A stretch of 64,000 nucleotides of DNA, taken from contig NZ_JACSQI010000002.1 of NCBI RefSeq assembly GCF_014836715.1, positions 491,136 to 555,135 of the forward strand. Reading direction: 5' to 3'. This DNA is from Escherichia whittamii (GTDB lineage: Bacteria; Pseudomonadota; Gammaproteobacteria; Enterobacterales; Enterobacteriaceae). Made by a program: the position numbers and the translations under genes. How positions within the stretch are numbered: position 1 is the stretch's first letter; each line of letters opens with the position of its first letter. The notes beneath the pieces were generated by a model. That model saw only the letters and a program-made list of their open reading frames with translations. It did no database searches and was not told the origin of the DNA. Of the stretch, positions 54,000-63,736 are shown piece after piece.

Positions 54000-55832
54000 A
54001 TGCGATATATAGCAGGCATTGATATCGGCAATTCATCCACAGAAGTGGCACTGGCGACGCTCAGTACGTCTGGAGAATTGTCATTCGTGAGCAGCGCTCT
54101 TGCGGAAACTACTGGAATCAAAGGTACGTTGCGTAACGTACATGGTATTCAGGAGGCGCTCGCACAGGCAACGAAAAAAGTCGGCATCAATGTCAGCGAT
54201 ATTTCGCTTATTCGTATCAACGAAGCAACTCCGGTCATTGGTGATGTGGCGATGGAAACCATTACAGAAACCATCATCACCGAATCAACCATGATTGGTC
54301 ACAATCCGAAAACTCCGGGCGGAGTGGGACTGGGCGTGGGGCTCACCATCACGCCACAAGAGTTGTTAACACGCCCGGCAAACACCCCGTACATTCTGGT
54401 CGTGTCATCGGCATTTGATTTTGCCGATATCGCGACCATGATAAACGCCTCCGTGCGTGCTGGATATCAACTGACTGGCGTTATTCTGCAACGCGATGAT
54501 GGCGTGCTGGTCAGTAACCGACTGGAAATCCCTTTACCCATTGTTGATGAAGTCCTCTACATCGATCGTATTCCGCTCGGTATGCTGGCCGCTATTGAAG
54601 TCGCCGTTCCCGGGAAGGTTATCGAAACCCTGTCGAACCCGTATGGGATTGCCACCGTTTTCGCCCTCAATGCTGAAGAGACTAAAAATATCGTTCCTGT
54701 TGCACGAGCGCTAATCGGCAACCGTTCTGCAGTAGTGGTGAAAACACCTTCTGGCGACGTTAAAGCCCGTTCGATACCCGCCGGAAACATCGAACTGCTT
54801 TCTGCCGGACGCACAATTCGAGTTGATGTTGCTGCAGGTGCCGACGCCATTATGAAAGCCGTCGGCGAGTGCTCAAAACTGGAAAACGTGACGGGAGAAC
54901 CAGGCACCAACATCGGCGGTATGCTGGAACATGTTCGCCAGACTATGGCGGAGCTGACCAATAAACCCAGCCACGAAATTTTTATTCAGGATTTACTGGC
55001 GATAGATACCTCTGTTCCCGTCAGCGTAACCGGTGGTCTGGCTGGTGAGTTTTCACTGGAACAGGCAGTGGGTATCGCTTCAATGGTGAAATCCGACCGA
55101 CTGCAAATGGCGATGATCGCCAGTGAAATTAAGCAAAAACTGCATGTTGATGTTCAGGTTGGAGGCGCTGAAGCAGAAGCCGCAATTCAGGGAGCCTTGA
55201 CTACCCCTGGAACCACACGCCCTCTGGCAATTCTGGACTTAGGCGCAGGTTCTACCGATGCCTCCATCATCAATCAGAAAGGGGAAATGATAGCCACTCA
55301 CCTTGCGGGTGCGGGCGACATGGTGACCATGATTATTGCCCGGGAACTGGGCTTAAATGATCGTTATCTGGCAGAAGAAATCAAAAAGTACCCGTTGGCA
55401 AAAGTAGAAAGCCTGTTCCACTTACGCCATGAAGACGGCAGCGTTCAGTTCTTCCCTACTCCCCTATCCCCTCATGTATTTGCCCGCGTTTGTGTAGTGA
55501 AACCTGACGAACTGGTGCCTATTCCCGGCGATTTAACGCTGGAAAAAGTTCGTGCTGTTCGTCGCAGTGCGAAAGAGCGCGTCTTCGTAACCAATGCCCT
55601 GCGCGCGCTACGTCAGGTAAGTCCTGGCGGAAACATTCGCGATATTCCGTTCGTCGTTCTGGTGGGCGGTTCTTCGCTGGATTTCGAAGTACCGCAGTTA
55701 GTCACCGATGCGTTGGCGCATTATCGGCTGGTCGCCGGGCGCGGGAATATCCGTGGTAGTGAAGGCCCGCGCAATGCGGTAGCTACCGGGCTACTCATTT
55801 CCTGGCACAAGGAATCGGCTCATGGAAAGTAA
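54000..55832 (+). CDS. pduG: PduG, diol dehydratase reactivase large subunit
   Basis: This 610-aa ATPase of the actin/Hsp70-like fold exchanges damaged cobalamin from inactive dehydratase. MRYIAGIDIGNSSTEVALA is the phosphate-1 loop and LAILDLGAGSTDASIINQ the second; VLVGGSSLDFEVPQLV is the adenosine motif. It works with PduH and overlaps its start. Confidence 0.96.
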   Translation: MRYIAGIDIGNSSTEVALATLSTSGELSFVSSALAETTGIKGTLRNVHGIQEALAQATKKVGINVSDISLIRINEATPVIGDVAMETITETIITESTMIGHNPKTPGGVGLGVGLTITPQELLTRPANTPYILVVSSAFDFADIATMINASVRAGYQLTGVILQRDDGVLVSNRLEIPLPIVDEVLYIDRIPLGMLAAIEVAVPGKVIETLSNPYGIATVFALNAEETKNIVPVARALIGNRSAVVVKTPSGDVKARSIPAGNIELLSAGRTIRVDVAAGADAIMKAVGECSKLENVTGEPGTNIGGMLEHVRQTMAELTNKPSHEIFIQDLLAIDTSVPVSVTGGLAGEFSLEQAVGIASMVKSDRLQMAMIASEIKQKLHVDVQVGGAEAEAAIQGALTTPGTTRPLAILDLGAGSTDASIINQKGEMIATHLAGAGDMVTMIIARELGLNDRYLAEEIKKYPLAKVESLFHLRHEDGSVQFFPTPLSPHVFARVCVVKPDELVPIPGDLTLEKVRAVRRSAKERVFVTNALRALRQVSPGGNIRDIPFVVLVGGSSLDFEVPQLVTDALAHYRLVAGRGNIRGSEGPRNAVATGLLISWHKESAHGK

Positions 55833-56172
55833 AGATCATGCGCCAGTCATTGTCGTCACAGAAATCGGTGACTGCATCAATACATGGAATGAGGTGCTTC
55901 TTGGCATTGAAGAGGAAGGTATTCCCTTTCGCATTCAACATATTCCGTCAGGTGAAGTTATCGATAGCGCCTGGCTGGCTGCTCGTCAGTCCCCCCTGCT
56001 GGTTGGCATAGCCTGCGACCGGGAAAAACTGATTGTGCATTACAAAAACTTACCGGCATCAGCGCCACTGTTTACGCTGATGTATCAACAAGATAACCAT
56101 GCCCGGCGTAGCATCGGCAATAACGCTGCCCGCCTGGTAAAAGGCATTCCCTTCAGGGAATGCCACTCATAA
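55822..56172 (+). CDS. pduH: PduH, diol dehydratase reactivase small subunit
   Basis: The 116-aa subunit resembles the beta subunit of the dehydratase (fold of PduD) and displaces it to open the active site for cofactor exchange. It starts 11 bases before the pduG stop, so the two are translationally coupled. Confidence 0.95.
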   Translation: MESKDHAPVIVVTEIGDCINTWNEVLLGIEEEGIPFRIQHIPSGEVIDSAWLAARQSPLLVGIACDREKLIVHYKNLPASAPLFTLMYQQDNHARRSIGNNAARLVKGIPFRECHS

Positions 56173-56191
56173 TCCACAGGAGAGACGCTGT

Positions 56192-56467
56192 ATGAACAAC
56201 GCACTAGGACTGGTTGAAACAAAAGGGTTAGTTGGCGCAATTGAAGCTGCAGATGCCATGGTTAAATCCGCCAACGTGCAACTGGTTGGCTATGAAAAGA
56301 TTGGTTCAGGTCTGATTACGGTAATGGTCCGCGGCGACGTTGGCGCAGTAAAAGCCGCCGTTGATGCAGGGAGCGCCGCGGCAAGCGCAGTTGGCGAAGT
56401 GAAATCCTGCCATGTCATCCCACGGCCACACAGTGATGTTGAGGCCATTCTACCTAAATCTGCATAA
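56192..56467 (+). CDS. pduJ: PduJ, hexameric shell protein
   Basis: A 91-aa BMC-domain paralog of PduA ([38 protein letters not shown]), usually the most abundant shell protein with PduB. An RBS AGGAGAG lies upstream. Confidence 0.96.
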   Translation: MNNALGLVETKGLVGAIEAADAMVKSANVQLVGYEKIGSGLITVMVRGDVGAVKAAVDAGSAAASAVGEVKSCHVIPRPHSDVEAILPKSA

Positions 56468-56490
56468 ACCCATTTACTAAGGAGCACAGC

Positions 56491-56904
56491 GTGAAGCAAT
56501 CACTGGGATTACTTGAAGTCAGTGGTCTGGCACTCGCCATCAGTTGCGCAGACGCTATGGCAAAAGCCGCGTCCATCACGCTGGTTGGCATTGAGAAGAC
56601 CAATGGTTCAGGCTGGACGCTCATCAAAATCACCGGTGACGTCGCCTCAGTTAATGCGGCGATCGCGACGGGTGCCAGTTTCGCCGGACAGCGAAATGGC
56701 CTTGTCGCACACAAAGTAATTGCCCGCCCGGGAGAAGGAATACTGCCCCGCACAACAGAAGCATTGAATGTGAGGGTCGAAGCAAGCGAAACGCCAGCAC
56801 CAACAATTGCCTCAGAGGTTATCAGTTGTAATTTGTGTCTTGATCCAGCGTGCCAACGGCAAAAAGGTGAGCCCCGCTCTCTTTGCCTGCACTCCACTAA
56901 GTGA
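56491..56904 (+). CDS. pduK: PduK, minor shell protein with cysteine-rich tail
   Basis: The 137-aa protein starts at GTG with AAGGAG 8 bases upstream. The N-terminal BMC domain (LEVSGLALAISCADAMAKAA) is followed by a linker and a C-terminal ISCNLCLDPACQRQKGEPRS segment, a C-x2-C-x4-C cluster plus a last Cys that suggests iron-sulfur binding. It is shorter than the Salmonella protein (about 160 aa), mainly in the linker. Confidence 0.93.
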   Translation: MKQSLGLLEVSGLALAISCADAMAKAASITLVGIEKTNGSGWTLIKITGDVASVNAAIATGASFAGQRNGLVAHKVIARPGEGILPRTTEALNVRVEASETPAPTIASEVISCNLCLDPACQRQKGEPRSLCLHSTK

Positions 56905-56915
56905 GAGGTGTAGCA

Positions 56916-57548
56916 ATGGATAAACAAACTTTGCAGGAGACTGTTAGCCTGGTCCTGGATGAGATGCGCAAGCGCCCTATCCCTCTGGGCGTTTCCAGTC
57001 GTCATATTCACCTTTCAACAGCAGATTATGTGCGCCTTTTTCCTGAACAGCCGATCAGCGAGAAAAAACTATTATTGCAACCAGGTCAATTCGCTGCTGA
57101 ACAAGTTGTTACGCTGGTGGGACCAAAAGGAAAATTACACAACGTTCGCTTGTTGGGGCCGTTACGTAACTCAAGTCAGGTGGAGATTTCCCGGACCGAC
57201 GCCAGAACGTTAGGGATCACAGCCCCGCTACGTATGTCAGGCGATCTCAGCGGCACTCCTGGGGTTCGTCTGATAAGCCCATTTGCAGAGCTGGAAATCG
57301 CTTCTGGCGTTATTGTCGCGCAACGGCATATTCATATGTCTCCGCTTGATGCCCTGATTTATGGCGTTACACATGGCGATAAAGTGGCGGTCGCCGTTGA
57401 AGGTAATGAGCGACGACTGATATTCGATAACGTTGCTGTTCGCGTCGCACCGGATATGCGTCTTGAAATGCATATTGATACCGACGAGGCCAACGCCGCA
57501 GGCGCTGATAATCCTGAAGTTTTTGCCACTCTGGTGTCAGCGCCATGA
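56916..57548 (+). CDS. pduL: PduL, phosphate propanoyltransferase
   Basis: This 210-aa enzyme converts propionyl-CoA and phosphate to propionyl phosphate, recycling CoA inside the compartment. Two zinc-binding His motifs are visible, VSSRHIHLS and VAQRHIHMSPLDA. I chose the ATG at 56916 (MDKQTLQETVSLVLDEMRKR) rather than the GTG at 56901; the N-terminus is an encapsulation helix. Overlaps pduM by ATGA. Confidence 0.95.
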   Translation: MDKQTLQETVSLVLDEMRKRPIPLGVSSRHIHLSTADYVRLFPEQPISEKKLLLQPGQFAAEQVVTLVGPKGKLHNVRLLGPLRNSSQVEISRTDARTLGITAPLRMSGDLSGTPGVRLISPFAELEIASGVIVAQRHIHMSPLDALIYGVTHGDKVAVAVEGNERRLIFDNVAVRVAPDMRLEMHIDTDEANAAGADNPEVFATLVSAP

Positions 57549-58036
57549 ATAGCGTGCTGATGCAGCATATTGTTGACGAAGTCATTTTTCGCCTGAAACA
57601 ACGAGCGGGAAAAACACTCGCACTGACTGTTCCGCAACTACGAGAAGCAAGCGTTCACGAGATAGTTCGTCAGTATGCATCGTTACAAATTCGATATGTC
57701 GATCTGCCGCTGTTGCGACAACTTGCGGACAACGAAACGTCAGATCGAGCGGCGCTCTTCATTCACGGGGCGTTAGCCTGGGGAGTGCACATTCAATTGT
57801 CGTTGCAGAGTCATTTCCTGAACGCCATCAAATTGCAGGCTCTCGCCCGTCTACCGCTAACCTGGTGCGATGAACAAGGGCAACCAATCTACCTTCATCA
57901 TGACCGACTTTTAAGTTATGCCGACATAGCGCAGTTATGCGCGGGGATTCTGGTGCTACAGCGGAAATGTTGTGTGACTGCACTCGCGCGCGAAGCGGCA
58001 ATTACCCGAAACATTCAGTTAATCAGGCAGGAGTAA
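57545..58036 (+). CDS. pduM: PduM, structural protein of the microcompartment
   Basis: A 163-aa protein required for correct Pdu compartment assembly in Salmonella, with no BMC domain. The first about 18 residues (MNSVLMQHIVDEVIFRLKQ) form an amphipathic helix like the lumen-targeting peptides. The molecular role is unknown. Confidence 0.92.
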   Translation: MNSVLMQHIVDEVIFRLKQRAGKTLALTVPQLREASVHEIVRQYASLQIRYVDLPLLRQLADNETSDRAALFIHGALAWGVHIQLSLQSHFLNAIKLQALARLPLTWCDEQGQPIYLHHDRLLSYADIAQLCAGILVLQRKCCVTALAREAAITRNIQLIRQE

Positions 58037-58039
58037 CCC

Positions 58040-58315
58040 ATGCATCTGGCTCGAGTCACTGGCGCGGTGGTATCCACGCAAAAATCACCTTCCCTGGTCG
58101 GGAAAAAACTGCTGCTGGTTCGCCGGGTCAGTGTTGACGGCGAACTGCCTCTCACGCCATTAACTGGCGACGAAGTTGCCGTTGATTCCGTTGGCGCTGG
58201 CGTCGGTGAGTTGGTACTCCTCAGCAGCGGCTCCAGCGCCAGACATGTTTTTAACGGCCCCAACGAAGCCATCGACCTGGCAGTGGTCGGCATTGTAGAT
58301 ACGCTTTCACGCTAA
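58040..58315 (+). CDS. pduN: PduN, pentameric vertex protein
   Basis: The 91-aa BMC-P (EutN/CcmL type) protein that caps the shell vertices: [20 protein letters not shown], then the core [20 protein letters not shown] and a C-terminal [12 protein letters not shown]. Immediately downstream of pduM. Confidence 0.95.
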   Translation: MHLARVTGAVVSTQKSPSLVGKKLLLVRRVSVDGELPLTPLTGDEVAVDSVGAGVGELVLLSSGSSARHVFNGPNEAIDLAVVGIVDTLSR

Positions 58316-58326
58316 GGAGTTGAAAG

Positions 58327-59334
58327 ATGGCGATTTATACCCGCACAGGTGATTCAGGAAGTACATCTCTATTTACCGGACAACGCGTCAGTAAAACTCA
58401 TCTACGCGTCGAAGCCTACGGCACGCTGGATGAACTGAACGCGACACTAAGTCTGTGTTATTGCGCCACCTCCATCGAAAGCCATCGCATATTACTGGAA
58501 GCCATTCAACAACAGATATTTTGGTTTAGCGCCGAACTCGCCAGTGAAAGCGAACAGCCATCAACGCAGCAGCGTTACATCAGCACGGAAGAAATTGCCG
58601 CGCTTGAAAAAGCGATCGATAGCGCAATGAACGCTGTTCCGCCAGTTCACAGCTTCATTCTGCCGGGACGTTGTGAAGCCGCGAGCCGCATGCATTTCGC
58701 CCGCACGGTAGCCCGACGGGCTGAAAGGCGCCTGGTTGAACTGACAACAGAAGCCAGCGTCCGCCATGTTTTACTGCACTATATCAACCGACTTTCCGAT
58801 TGCCTGTATGCCCTCGCCCGCATGGAAGACAACGTTGCTCATCAGAACCTGATGATTCAGGAAATCACAAAACGTTATCGCGAGGCCAACCACACTTCAG
58901 CATTGAAGGAACGCACGATGTCGCTCACTTTTCAGGATCTTCACCAGCTCATTCGTAGCGCGGCAATGCGTGCGGATGAACTGCATATTCCCGTTGTTAT
59001 CAGCATTGTCGATGCCAACGGAACAGAAAGTGTTACCTGGCGGATGCCTGATGCACTGCTGGTTAGCAGTGAACTGGCACCGAAAAAAGCCTGGACCGCC
59101 GTGGCGATGAAAACGGCAACACACAAGCTTGCTGATACCGTGCAACCGGGTGCGCCGCTTTACGGGCTCGAAAGCCATATGCAAGGCAAAGTCGTCACTT
59201 TTGGTGGCGGCTTCCCCCTCTGGCGTGACGGAATATTGCTTGGAGGGCTTGGCATTAGCGGCGGTAGTGTTGAACAAGACATGGATATTGCCCAAAGCGC
59301 AATGGCGGCGATTAACGTGGGAGTAAACCAATGA
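58327..59334 (+). CDS. pduO: PduO, corrinoid adenosyltransferase with C-terminal heme domain
   Basis: A 335-aa two-domain protein. The N-terminal about 185 residues are ATP:cob(I)alamin adenosyltransferase (IYTRTGDSGSTSLFTG ATP loop, RVEAYGTLDELNATLS, FILPGRCEAASRMHFART). The C-terminal DUF336/GlcG domain (SLTFQDLHQLIRSAAMRADE to the end) binds heme in Salmonella PduO. It makes the adenosylcobalamin used by PduCDE from salvaged corrinoids. Confidence 0.95.
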   Translation: MAIYTRTGDSGSTSLFTGQRVSKTHLRVEAYGTLDELNATLSLCYCATSIESHRILLEAIQQQIFWFSAELASESEQPSTQQRYISTEEIAALEKAIDSAMNAVPPVHSFILPGRCEAASRMHFARTVARRAERRLVELTTEASVRHVLLHYINRLSDCLYALARMEDNVAHQNLMIQEITKRYREANHTSALKERTMSLTFQDLHQLIRSAAMRADELHIPVVISIVDANGTESVTWRMPDALLVSSELAPKKAWTAVAMKTATHKLADTVQPGAPLYGLESHMQGKVVTFGGGFPLWRDGILLGGLGISGGSVEQDMDIAQSAMAAINVGVNQ

Positions 59335-60716
59335 ACAACTCTGAATTAGAAACACTGATCCGCAATATTCTGCGCGAGCAGTTAGTCCCCACGACTTCGC
59401 AAACGCATAAAAACGGTATTTTCCAGACTGTCGATGAAGCTGTCTGCGCTGCACACCTGGCCTTTTTGCGCTTTCAACAGTGTCCGCTTAAAACCCGCAG
59501 CGCCATTATCAGCGCCATTCGCGAAGAATTAACTCCCCGCCTTACAGAACTGGCGGAAGAGAGCGCCAACGAAACGGGGATGGGAAATAAAGAAGATAAG
59601 TACTTAAAAAACAAAGCGGCACTCGATAACACGCCTGGAATTGAAGATTTAACCACCACTGCACTGACCGGTGATGGTGGCATGGTTTTGTTTGAATACT
59701 CCCCGTTTGGCGTTATTGGCTCGGTCACGCCAAGTACCAATCCCACGGAAACTATCATTAACAACAGCATCAGCATGCTTGCAGCTGGCAATAGCGTCTA
59801 CTTCAGTCCACACCCGGGAGCCAAAAACGTATCGCTGAAATTGATCACCATAATCGAAGACATCGCGTTTCGCTGTAGTGGCATTCATAGCCTGATCGTT
59901 ACTGTATCTGAACCGACCTTTGCTGCCACCGAACAGATGATGGCGCACCCTAAAATCAGCGTTCTGGCGATTACCGGCGGTCCGGGCATCGTCGCCATGG
60001 GAATGAAAAGTGGCAAGAAAGTGATTGGTGCCGGTGCGGGTAATCCCCCCTGCATCGTCGATGAAACGGCAGATATTGTGAAAGCTGCCGAAGACATCAT
60101 CAACGGAGCCTCATTTGATTACAACCTGCCGTGTATCGCTGAAAAAAGCCTGATCGTCGTGGCGTCAGTGGCAGATTATTTAATCCAGCAAATGCAAAGT
60201 TTTGGCGCCCTTCTTCTTAACCATGAGCAAACTGAAAAATTGCGAGTCGTTTGCCTGCCAGACGGTGTCGCCAATAAAAAACTGGTCGGCAAAAGCCCAT
60301 CAACCTTGCTGGAAGCCGCAGGCCTCCCTTTGCCAGTAAAAGCGCCACGCTTACTGATTGCCGTTGTTGACGCCGATGATAGCTGGGTTACCAGCGAACA
60401 ACTCATGCCAATGCTACCCATTGTGAAGGTCAACGATTTTGATAGCGCCCTCACACTGGCGCTGAATGTGGAAGACAGTTTGCACCACACCGCAATTATG
60501 CACTCGCAGAACATCTCACGGCTCAACCTTGCCGCGCGCGTTATGCAAACCTCAATCTTTGTTAAAAACGGCCCTTCCTGGGCTGGCATTGGCGTCGGCG
60601 GCGAAGGCTTTACCACCTTCACCATTGCTACACCGACCGGAGAAGGGACAACGTCTGCACGGACTTTTTCCCGCTCACGACGCTGTGTGTTAACCAGCGG
60701 CTTTTCCATTCGCTAG
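59331..60716 (+). CDS. pduP: PduP, CoA-acylating propionaldehyde dehydrogenase
   Basis: This 461-aa aldehyde dehydrogenase oxidises propionaldehyde to propionyl-CoA with NAD+. MNNSELETLIRNILREQL is the archetypal encapsulation peptide, followed by a short linker. The catalytic Cys is in ASFDYNLPCIAEKSL and the nucleotide-binding turn in ITGGPGIVAMG. Overlaps pduO by ATGA. Confidence 0.96.
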   Translation: MNNSELETLIRNILREQLVPTTSQTHKNGIFQTVDEAVCAAHLAFLRFQQCPLKTRSAIISAIREELTPRLTELAEESANETGMGNKEDKYLKNKAALDNTPGIEDLTTTALTGDGGMVLFEYSPFGVIGSVTPSTNPTETIINNSISMLAAGNSVYFSPHPGAKNVSLKLITIIEDIAFRCSGIHSLIVTVSEPTFAATEQMMAHPKISVLAITGGPGIVAMGMKSGKKVIGAGAGNPPCIVDETADIVKAAEDIINGASFDYNLPCIAEKSLIVVASVADYLIQQMQSFGALLLNHEQTEKLRVVCLPDGVANKKLVGKSPSTLLEAAGLPLPVKAPRLLIAVVDADDSWVTSEQLMPMLPIVKVNDFDSALTLALNVEDSLHHTAIMHSQNISRLNLAARVMQTSIFVKNGPSWAGIGVGGEGFTTFTIATPTGEGTTSARTFSRSRRCVLTSGFSIR

Positions 60717-60726
60717 AGAAACGGAA

Positions 60727-61839
60727 ATGAATACTTTTTCACTGCAGACGCGTTTATACAGCGGACCGGGAAGTCTCAAAGTTCTTAGCCGTTTCACGAA
60801 TAAGCACATCTGGATTATTTGCGACGCTTTTCTGGCACGATCGCCATTGATTGATACGTTGCGCCAGGCGCTACCCGACAGCAACCGCTTCAGTATTTTT
60901 AGCGAAATAACGCCCGACCCAACTATCCAGACCGTGGTAAAAGGCATCTCTCAGATGCAAACTTTACGCCCGGATGTGGTTATCGGTTTTGGCGGCGGTT
61001 CTGCTCTGGACGCCGCAAAAGCTATTGTCTGGTTTAGTCGCCAGTGTGCCATTGAGATTGAAACCTGCGTCGCCATTCCCACCACCAGCGGTACCGGTTC
61101 AGAAGTGACCAGCGCCTGTGTCATCAGCGATCCTGAGAAAGGAATTAAATATCCCCTTTTCGATAACGCACTTTATCCGGATATCGCGATCCTCGATCCC
61201 TCGCTGGTCGTGAGCGTGCCACCGGCGATAACTGCCAATACCGGAATGGATGTTTTAACTCATGCGCTTGAAGCTTATATTTCTCCCCGTGCCAGCGACT
61301 TCACGGATGCGTTGGCTGAAAAAGCTGTGCAAATTGTTTTTCACTACCTGCCTACAGCCGTGAAGAAAGGCGATTGTCTTGCCACCCGTGGCAAAATGCA
61401 TAATGCCTCGACGCTTGCAGGAATGGCCTTTAGCCAGGCGGGGCTTGGGTTAAACCATGCAATTGCCCATCAACTCGGCGGGCAGTTTCATTTGCCCCAC
61501 GGTCTGGCAAATGCGCTCCTCCTCACGTCAGTTATTCGTTTTAATGCTGGCGATCCTCGCGCCGCCAAACGCTACGCCCGGCTGGCTAAAACGTGTCATT
61601 TATGCCCGGAAAATACCAATGACACCGCAAGCCTGAATGCACTCATTCAACATATTGAACAGCTCAAAAAAGCGTGTTCAATACCAACTCTCGCCAATGC
61701 TCTGAAAGAAAAAAAAGCAGAATGGCCATCGCGGATCGCGGATATGGTTCAGGCGGCGCTGGCGGACGCTACATTGCGTACCAACCCACGTGCAGCTGAT
61801 GCCAATGCTATTACGGAACTGCTTGAGGAGTTGTTATGA
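60727..61839 (+). CDS. pduQ: PduQ, iron-dependent 1-propanol dehydrogenase
   Basis: The 370-aa group III alcohol dehydrogenase reduces propionaldehyde to 1-propanol, regenerating NAD+ inside the shell. GFGGGSALDAAKAIVWF is the NAD site; the metal ligands lie in TGMDVLTHALEAYIS (D and H-region) and LNHAIAHQLGGQFHLPHG (three His). Confidence 0.95.
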   Translation: MNTFSLQTRLYSGPGSLKVLSRFTNKHIWIICDAFLARSPLIDTLRQALPDSNRFSIFSEITPDPTIQTVVKGISQMQTLRPDVVIGFGGGSALDAAKAIVWFSRQCAIEIETCVAIPTTSGTGSEVTSACVISDPEKGIKYPLFDNALYPDIAILDPSLVVSVPPAITANTGMDVLTHALEAYISPRASDFTDALAEKAVQIVFHYLPTAVKKGDCLATRGKMHNASTLAGMAFSQAGLGLNHAIAHQLGGQFHLPHGLANALLLTSVIRFNAGDPRAAKRYARLAKTCHLCPENTNDTASLNALIQHIEQLKKACSIPTLANALKEKKAEWPSRIADMVQAALADATLRTNPRAADANAITELLEELL

Positions 61840-63179
61840 ACGTCGAGTTAACGTCCTGCGACGGCCAGACGATCTGCGAGCGAGTACAGGCAGCAGGGGT
61901 AGTGGGTGCTGGTGGCGCAGGCTTTCCAACGCATATCAAGCTGCAGGCGCGTGTTGACACTTTCCTGGTGAATGCGGCGGAATGCGAACCCATGTTGAAA
62001 GTGGATCAACAGTTAATGGCACAGCAAGCCAGCCGCCTGCTTCGCGGTGTTCACTATGCGATGAAAGCCACCGGGGCCAGTAGCGGAATCATCGCGCTGA
62101 AAGAGAAATATCAACTGGCAATAAACGCACTCACGCCACTGCTACCGCCGGATATCCGCCTGCATATTTTGCCCGACGTTTACCCCGCAGGGGACGAAGT
62201 GCTGACCATCTGGATGGCAACAGGTCGCCGCGTTCCACCAGCCGCGTTACCCGTTAGCGTCGGCGTAGTCGTCAATAACGTCCAGACCGTGCTCAATATT
62301 GCCAGAGCCGTTGAACAACAATATCCGGTAACGCGCCGTACACTAACCATTAATGGTGCAGTGGCTAAACCAATAACGGTGACCGTTCCCATCGGGATGT
62401 CTTTACGCGAAGTACTGGCGCTGGCGGGCGGCGCAACAGTGGATAATCCTGGTTTTATCAATGGCGGACCGATGATGGGAAGTTTGATCACATCGCTCGA
62501 TACGCCAGTCAGTAAAACCACTGGCGGATTGCTGGTTTTACCCAATTCTCATTCACTGATCCAACGTCGAATGCAGGATGACCTTAGCGTACTTGCCGTC
62601 GCGAAAACCGTTTGTGAGCAATGCCGCTTATGTACCGATCTCTGCCCACGTCATTTAATTGGTCACGAACTGTCGCCACATTTGTTAGTACGGGCACTTA
62701 ACTACCAACAGCTCGCTACGCCGCAACTGTTACTGACTGCGCTCACCTGTTCGGAGTGCAACGTCTGTGCCAGCATCGCCTGCCCGGTAGGTATTTCACC
62801 GATGCGCATAAACCGCCTGCTTAAGCAGGAATTACGCGCCAAAAATCTCCGCTATGAAGGTGCCTTAAATCCTGAAGATGTCATGGCAAATTATCGGCTG
62901 ATTCCAGTAAAGCGGCTGGTGGCCCGACTGGGATTAACCTCGTGGTATCAGGACGCACCATTGTCTGAACACGTACCAAACCCCGAAAAAGTGACGCTAT
63001 TGTTACGCCAGCACATCGGTGCCAGCGCAATTCCATGTGTACAAAAAGGCGATTGCGTCGTTCGTGGGCAATGCGTGGGGCAAATTCCACATGGTGCATT
63101 AGGTGCCCCTATTCATGCCAGTATTGATGGCTCGATCGGCGATGTGACAGAAAACGCGATTACGATAGTGAGAGGTTAA
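61836..63179 (+). CDS. pduS: PduS, cobalamin reductase
   Basis: A 447-aa RnfC-like flavoprotein that reduces cob(III)- and cob(II)alamin, coupling with Pdu[17 protein letters not shown] is the NADH/FMN-binding loop; two [4Fe-4S] motifs follow, [20 protein letters not shown] and [15 protein letters not shown]. Overlaps pduQ by 4 bases. Confidence 0.95.
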   Translation: MNVELTSCDGQTICERVQAAGVVGAGGAGFPTHIKLQARVDTFLVNAAECEPMLKVDQQLMAQQASRLLRGVHYAMKATGASSGIIALKEKYQLAINALTPLLPPDIRLHILPDVYPAGDEVLTIWMATGRRVPPAALPVSVGVVVNNVQTVLNIARAVEQQYPVTRRTLTINGAVAKPITVTVPIGMSLREVLALAGGATVDNPGFINGGPMMGSLITSLDTPVSKTTGGLLVLPNSHSLIQRRMQDDLSVLAVAKTVCEQCRLCTDLCPRHLIGHELSPHLLVRALNYQQLATPQLLLTALTCSECNVCASIACPVGISPMRINRLLKQELRAKNLRYEGALNPEDVMANYRLIPVKRLVARLGLTSWYQDAPLSEHVPNPEKVTLLLRQHIGASAIPCVQKGDCVVRGQCVGQIPHGALGAPIHASIDGSIGDVTENAITIVRG

Positions 63180-63181
63180 CC

Positions 63182-63736
63182 ATGTCGAAAGCGGTAGGTA
63201 TTTTAGAACTTAGTAGTATCGCGAAAGGGATGGAAACCGGCGATGCCATGCTGAAAAGCGCCAATGTTGAATTACTGGTCAGCAAAACGCTATGCCCCGG
63301 TAAATTTTTGTTGATGCTCGGGGGCGATGTGGGTGCGGTGCAACAAGCCATCAACAGCGGCACTTCCCTTGCAGGTGAAATGCTGGTCGACAGTCTGGTC
63401 CTCCCCAATATTCATCCCAGCATCCTGCCTGCTATCAGCGGTCTGAACCACGTTGAACAGCGCCGGGCTGTCGGTGTCGTCGAAACCTGGAGTGTCGCAG
63501 CCTGCATTGATGCTGCCGATTATGCGGTTAAAGCTGCGAACGTCACACTTGTGCGGGTACATATGGCCTTCGGCATTGGCGGTAAATGCTACATGGTGGT
63601 TGCGGGCGATATTTCAGATGTTAATAACGCGGTATCCGTCGCCAGCGAGCGAGCGGGGGAAAAAGGTTTGTTGGTCTATCGCTCGGTGATTGCCCGTCCG
63701 CATGAAGCCATGTGGCGGCAGATGGTGGAGGGATAA
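63182..63736 (+). CDS. pduT: PduT, trimeric shell protein with pore Fe-S cluster
   Basis: A 184-aa tandem-BMC protein. In Salmonella a Cys at the trimer centre holds a [4Fe-4S] cluster; the equivalent is C in [20 protein letters not shown]. It is thought to pass electrons across the shell, matching its position right after the cobalamin reductase gene. Confidence 0.95.
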   Translation: MSKAVGILELSSIAKGMETGDAMLKSANVELLVSKTLCPGKFLLMLGGDVGAVQQAINSGTSLAGEMLVDSLVLPNIHPSILPAISGLNHVEQRRAVGVVETWSVAACIDAADYAVKAANVTLVRVHMAFGIGGKCYMVVAGDISDVNNAVSVASERAGEKGLLVYRSVIARPHEAMWRQMVEG

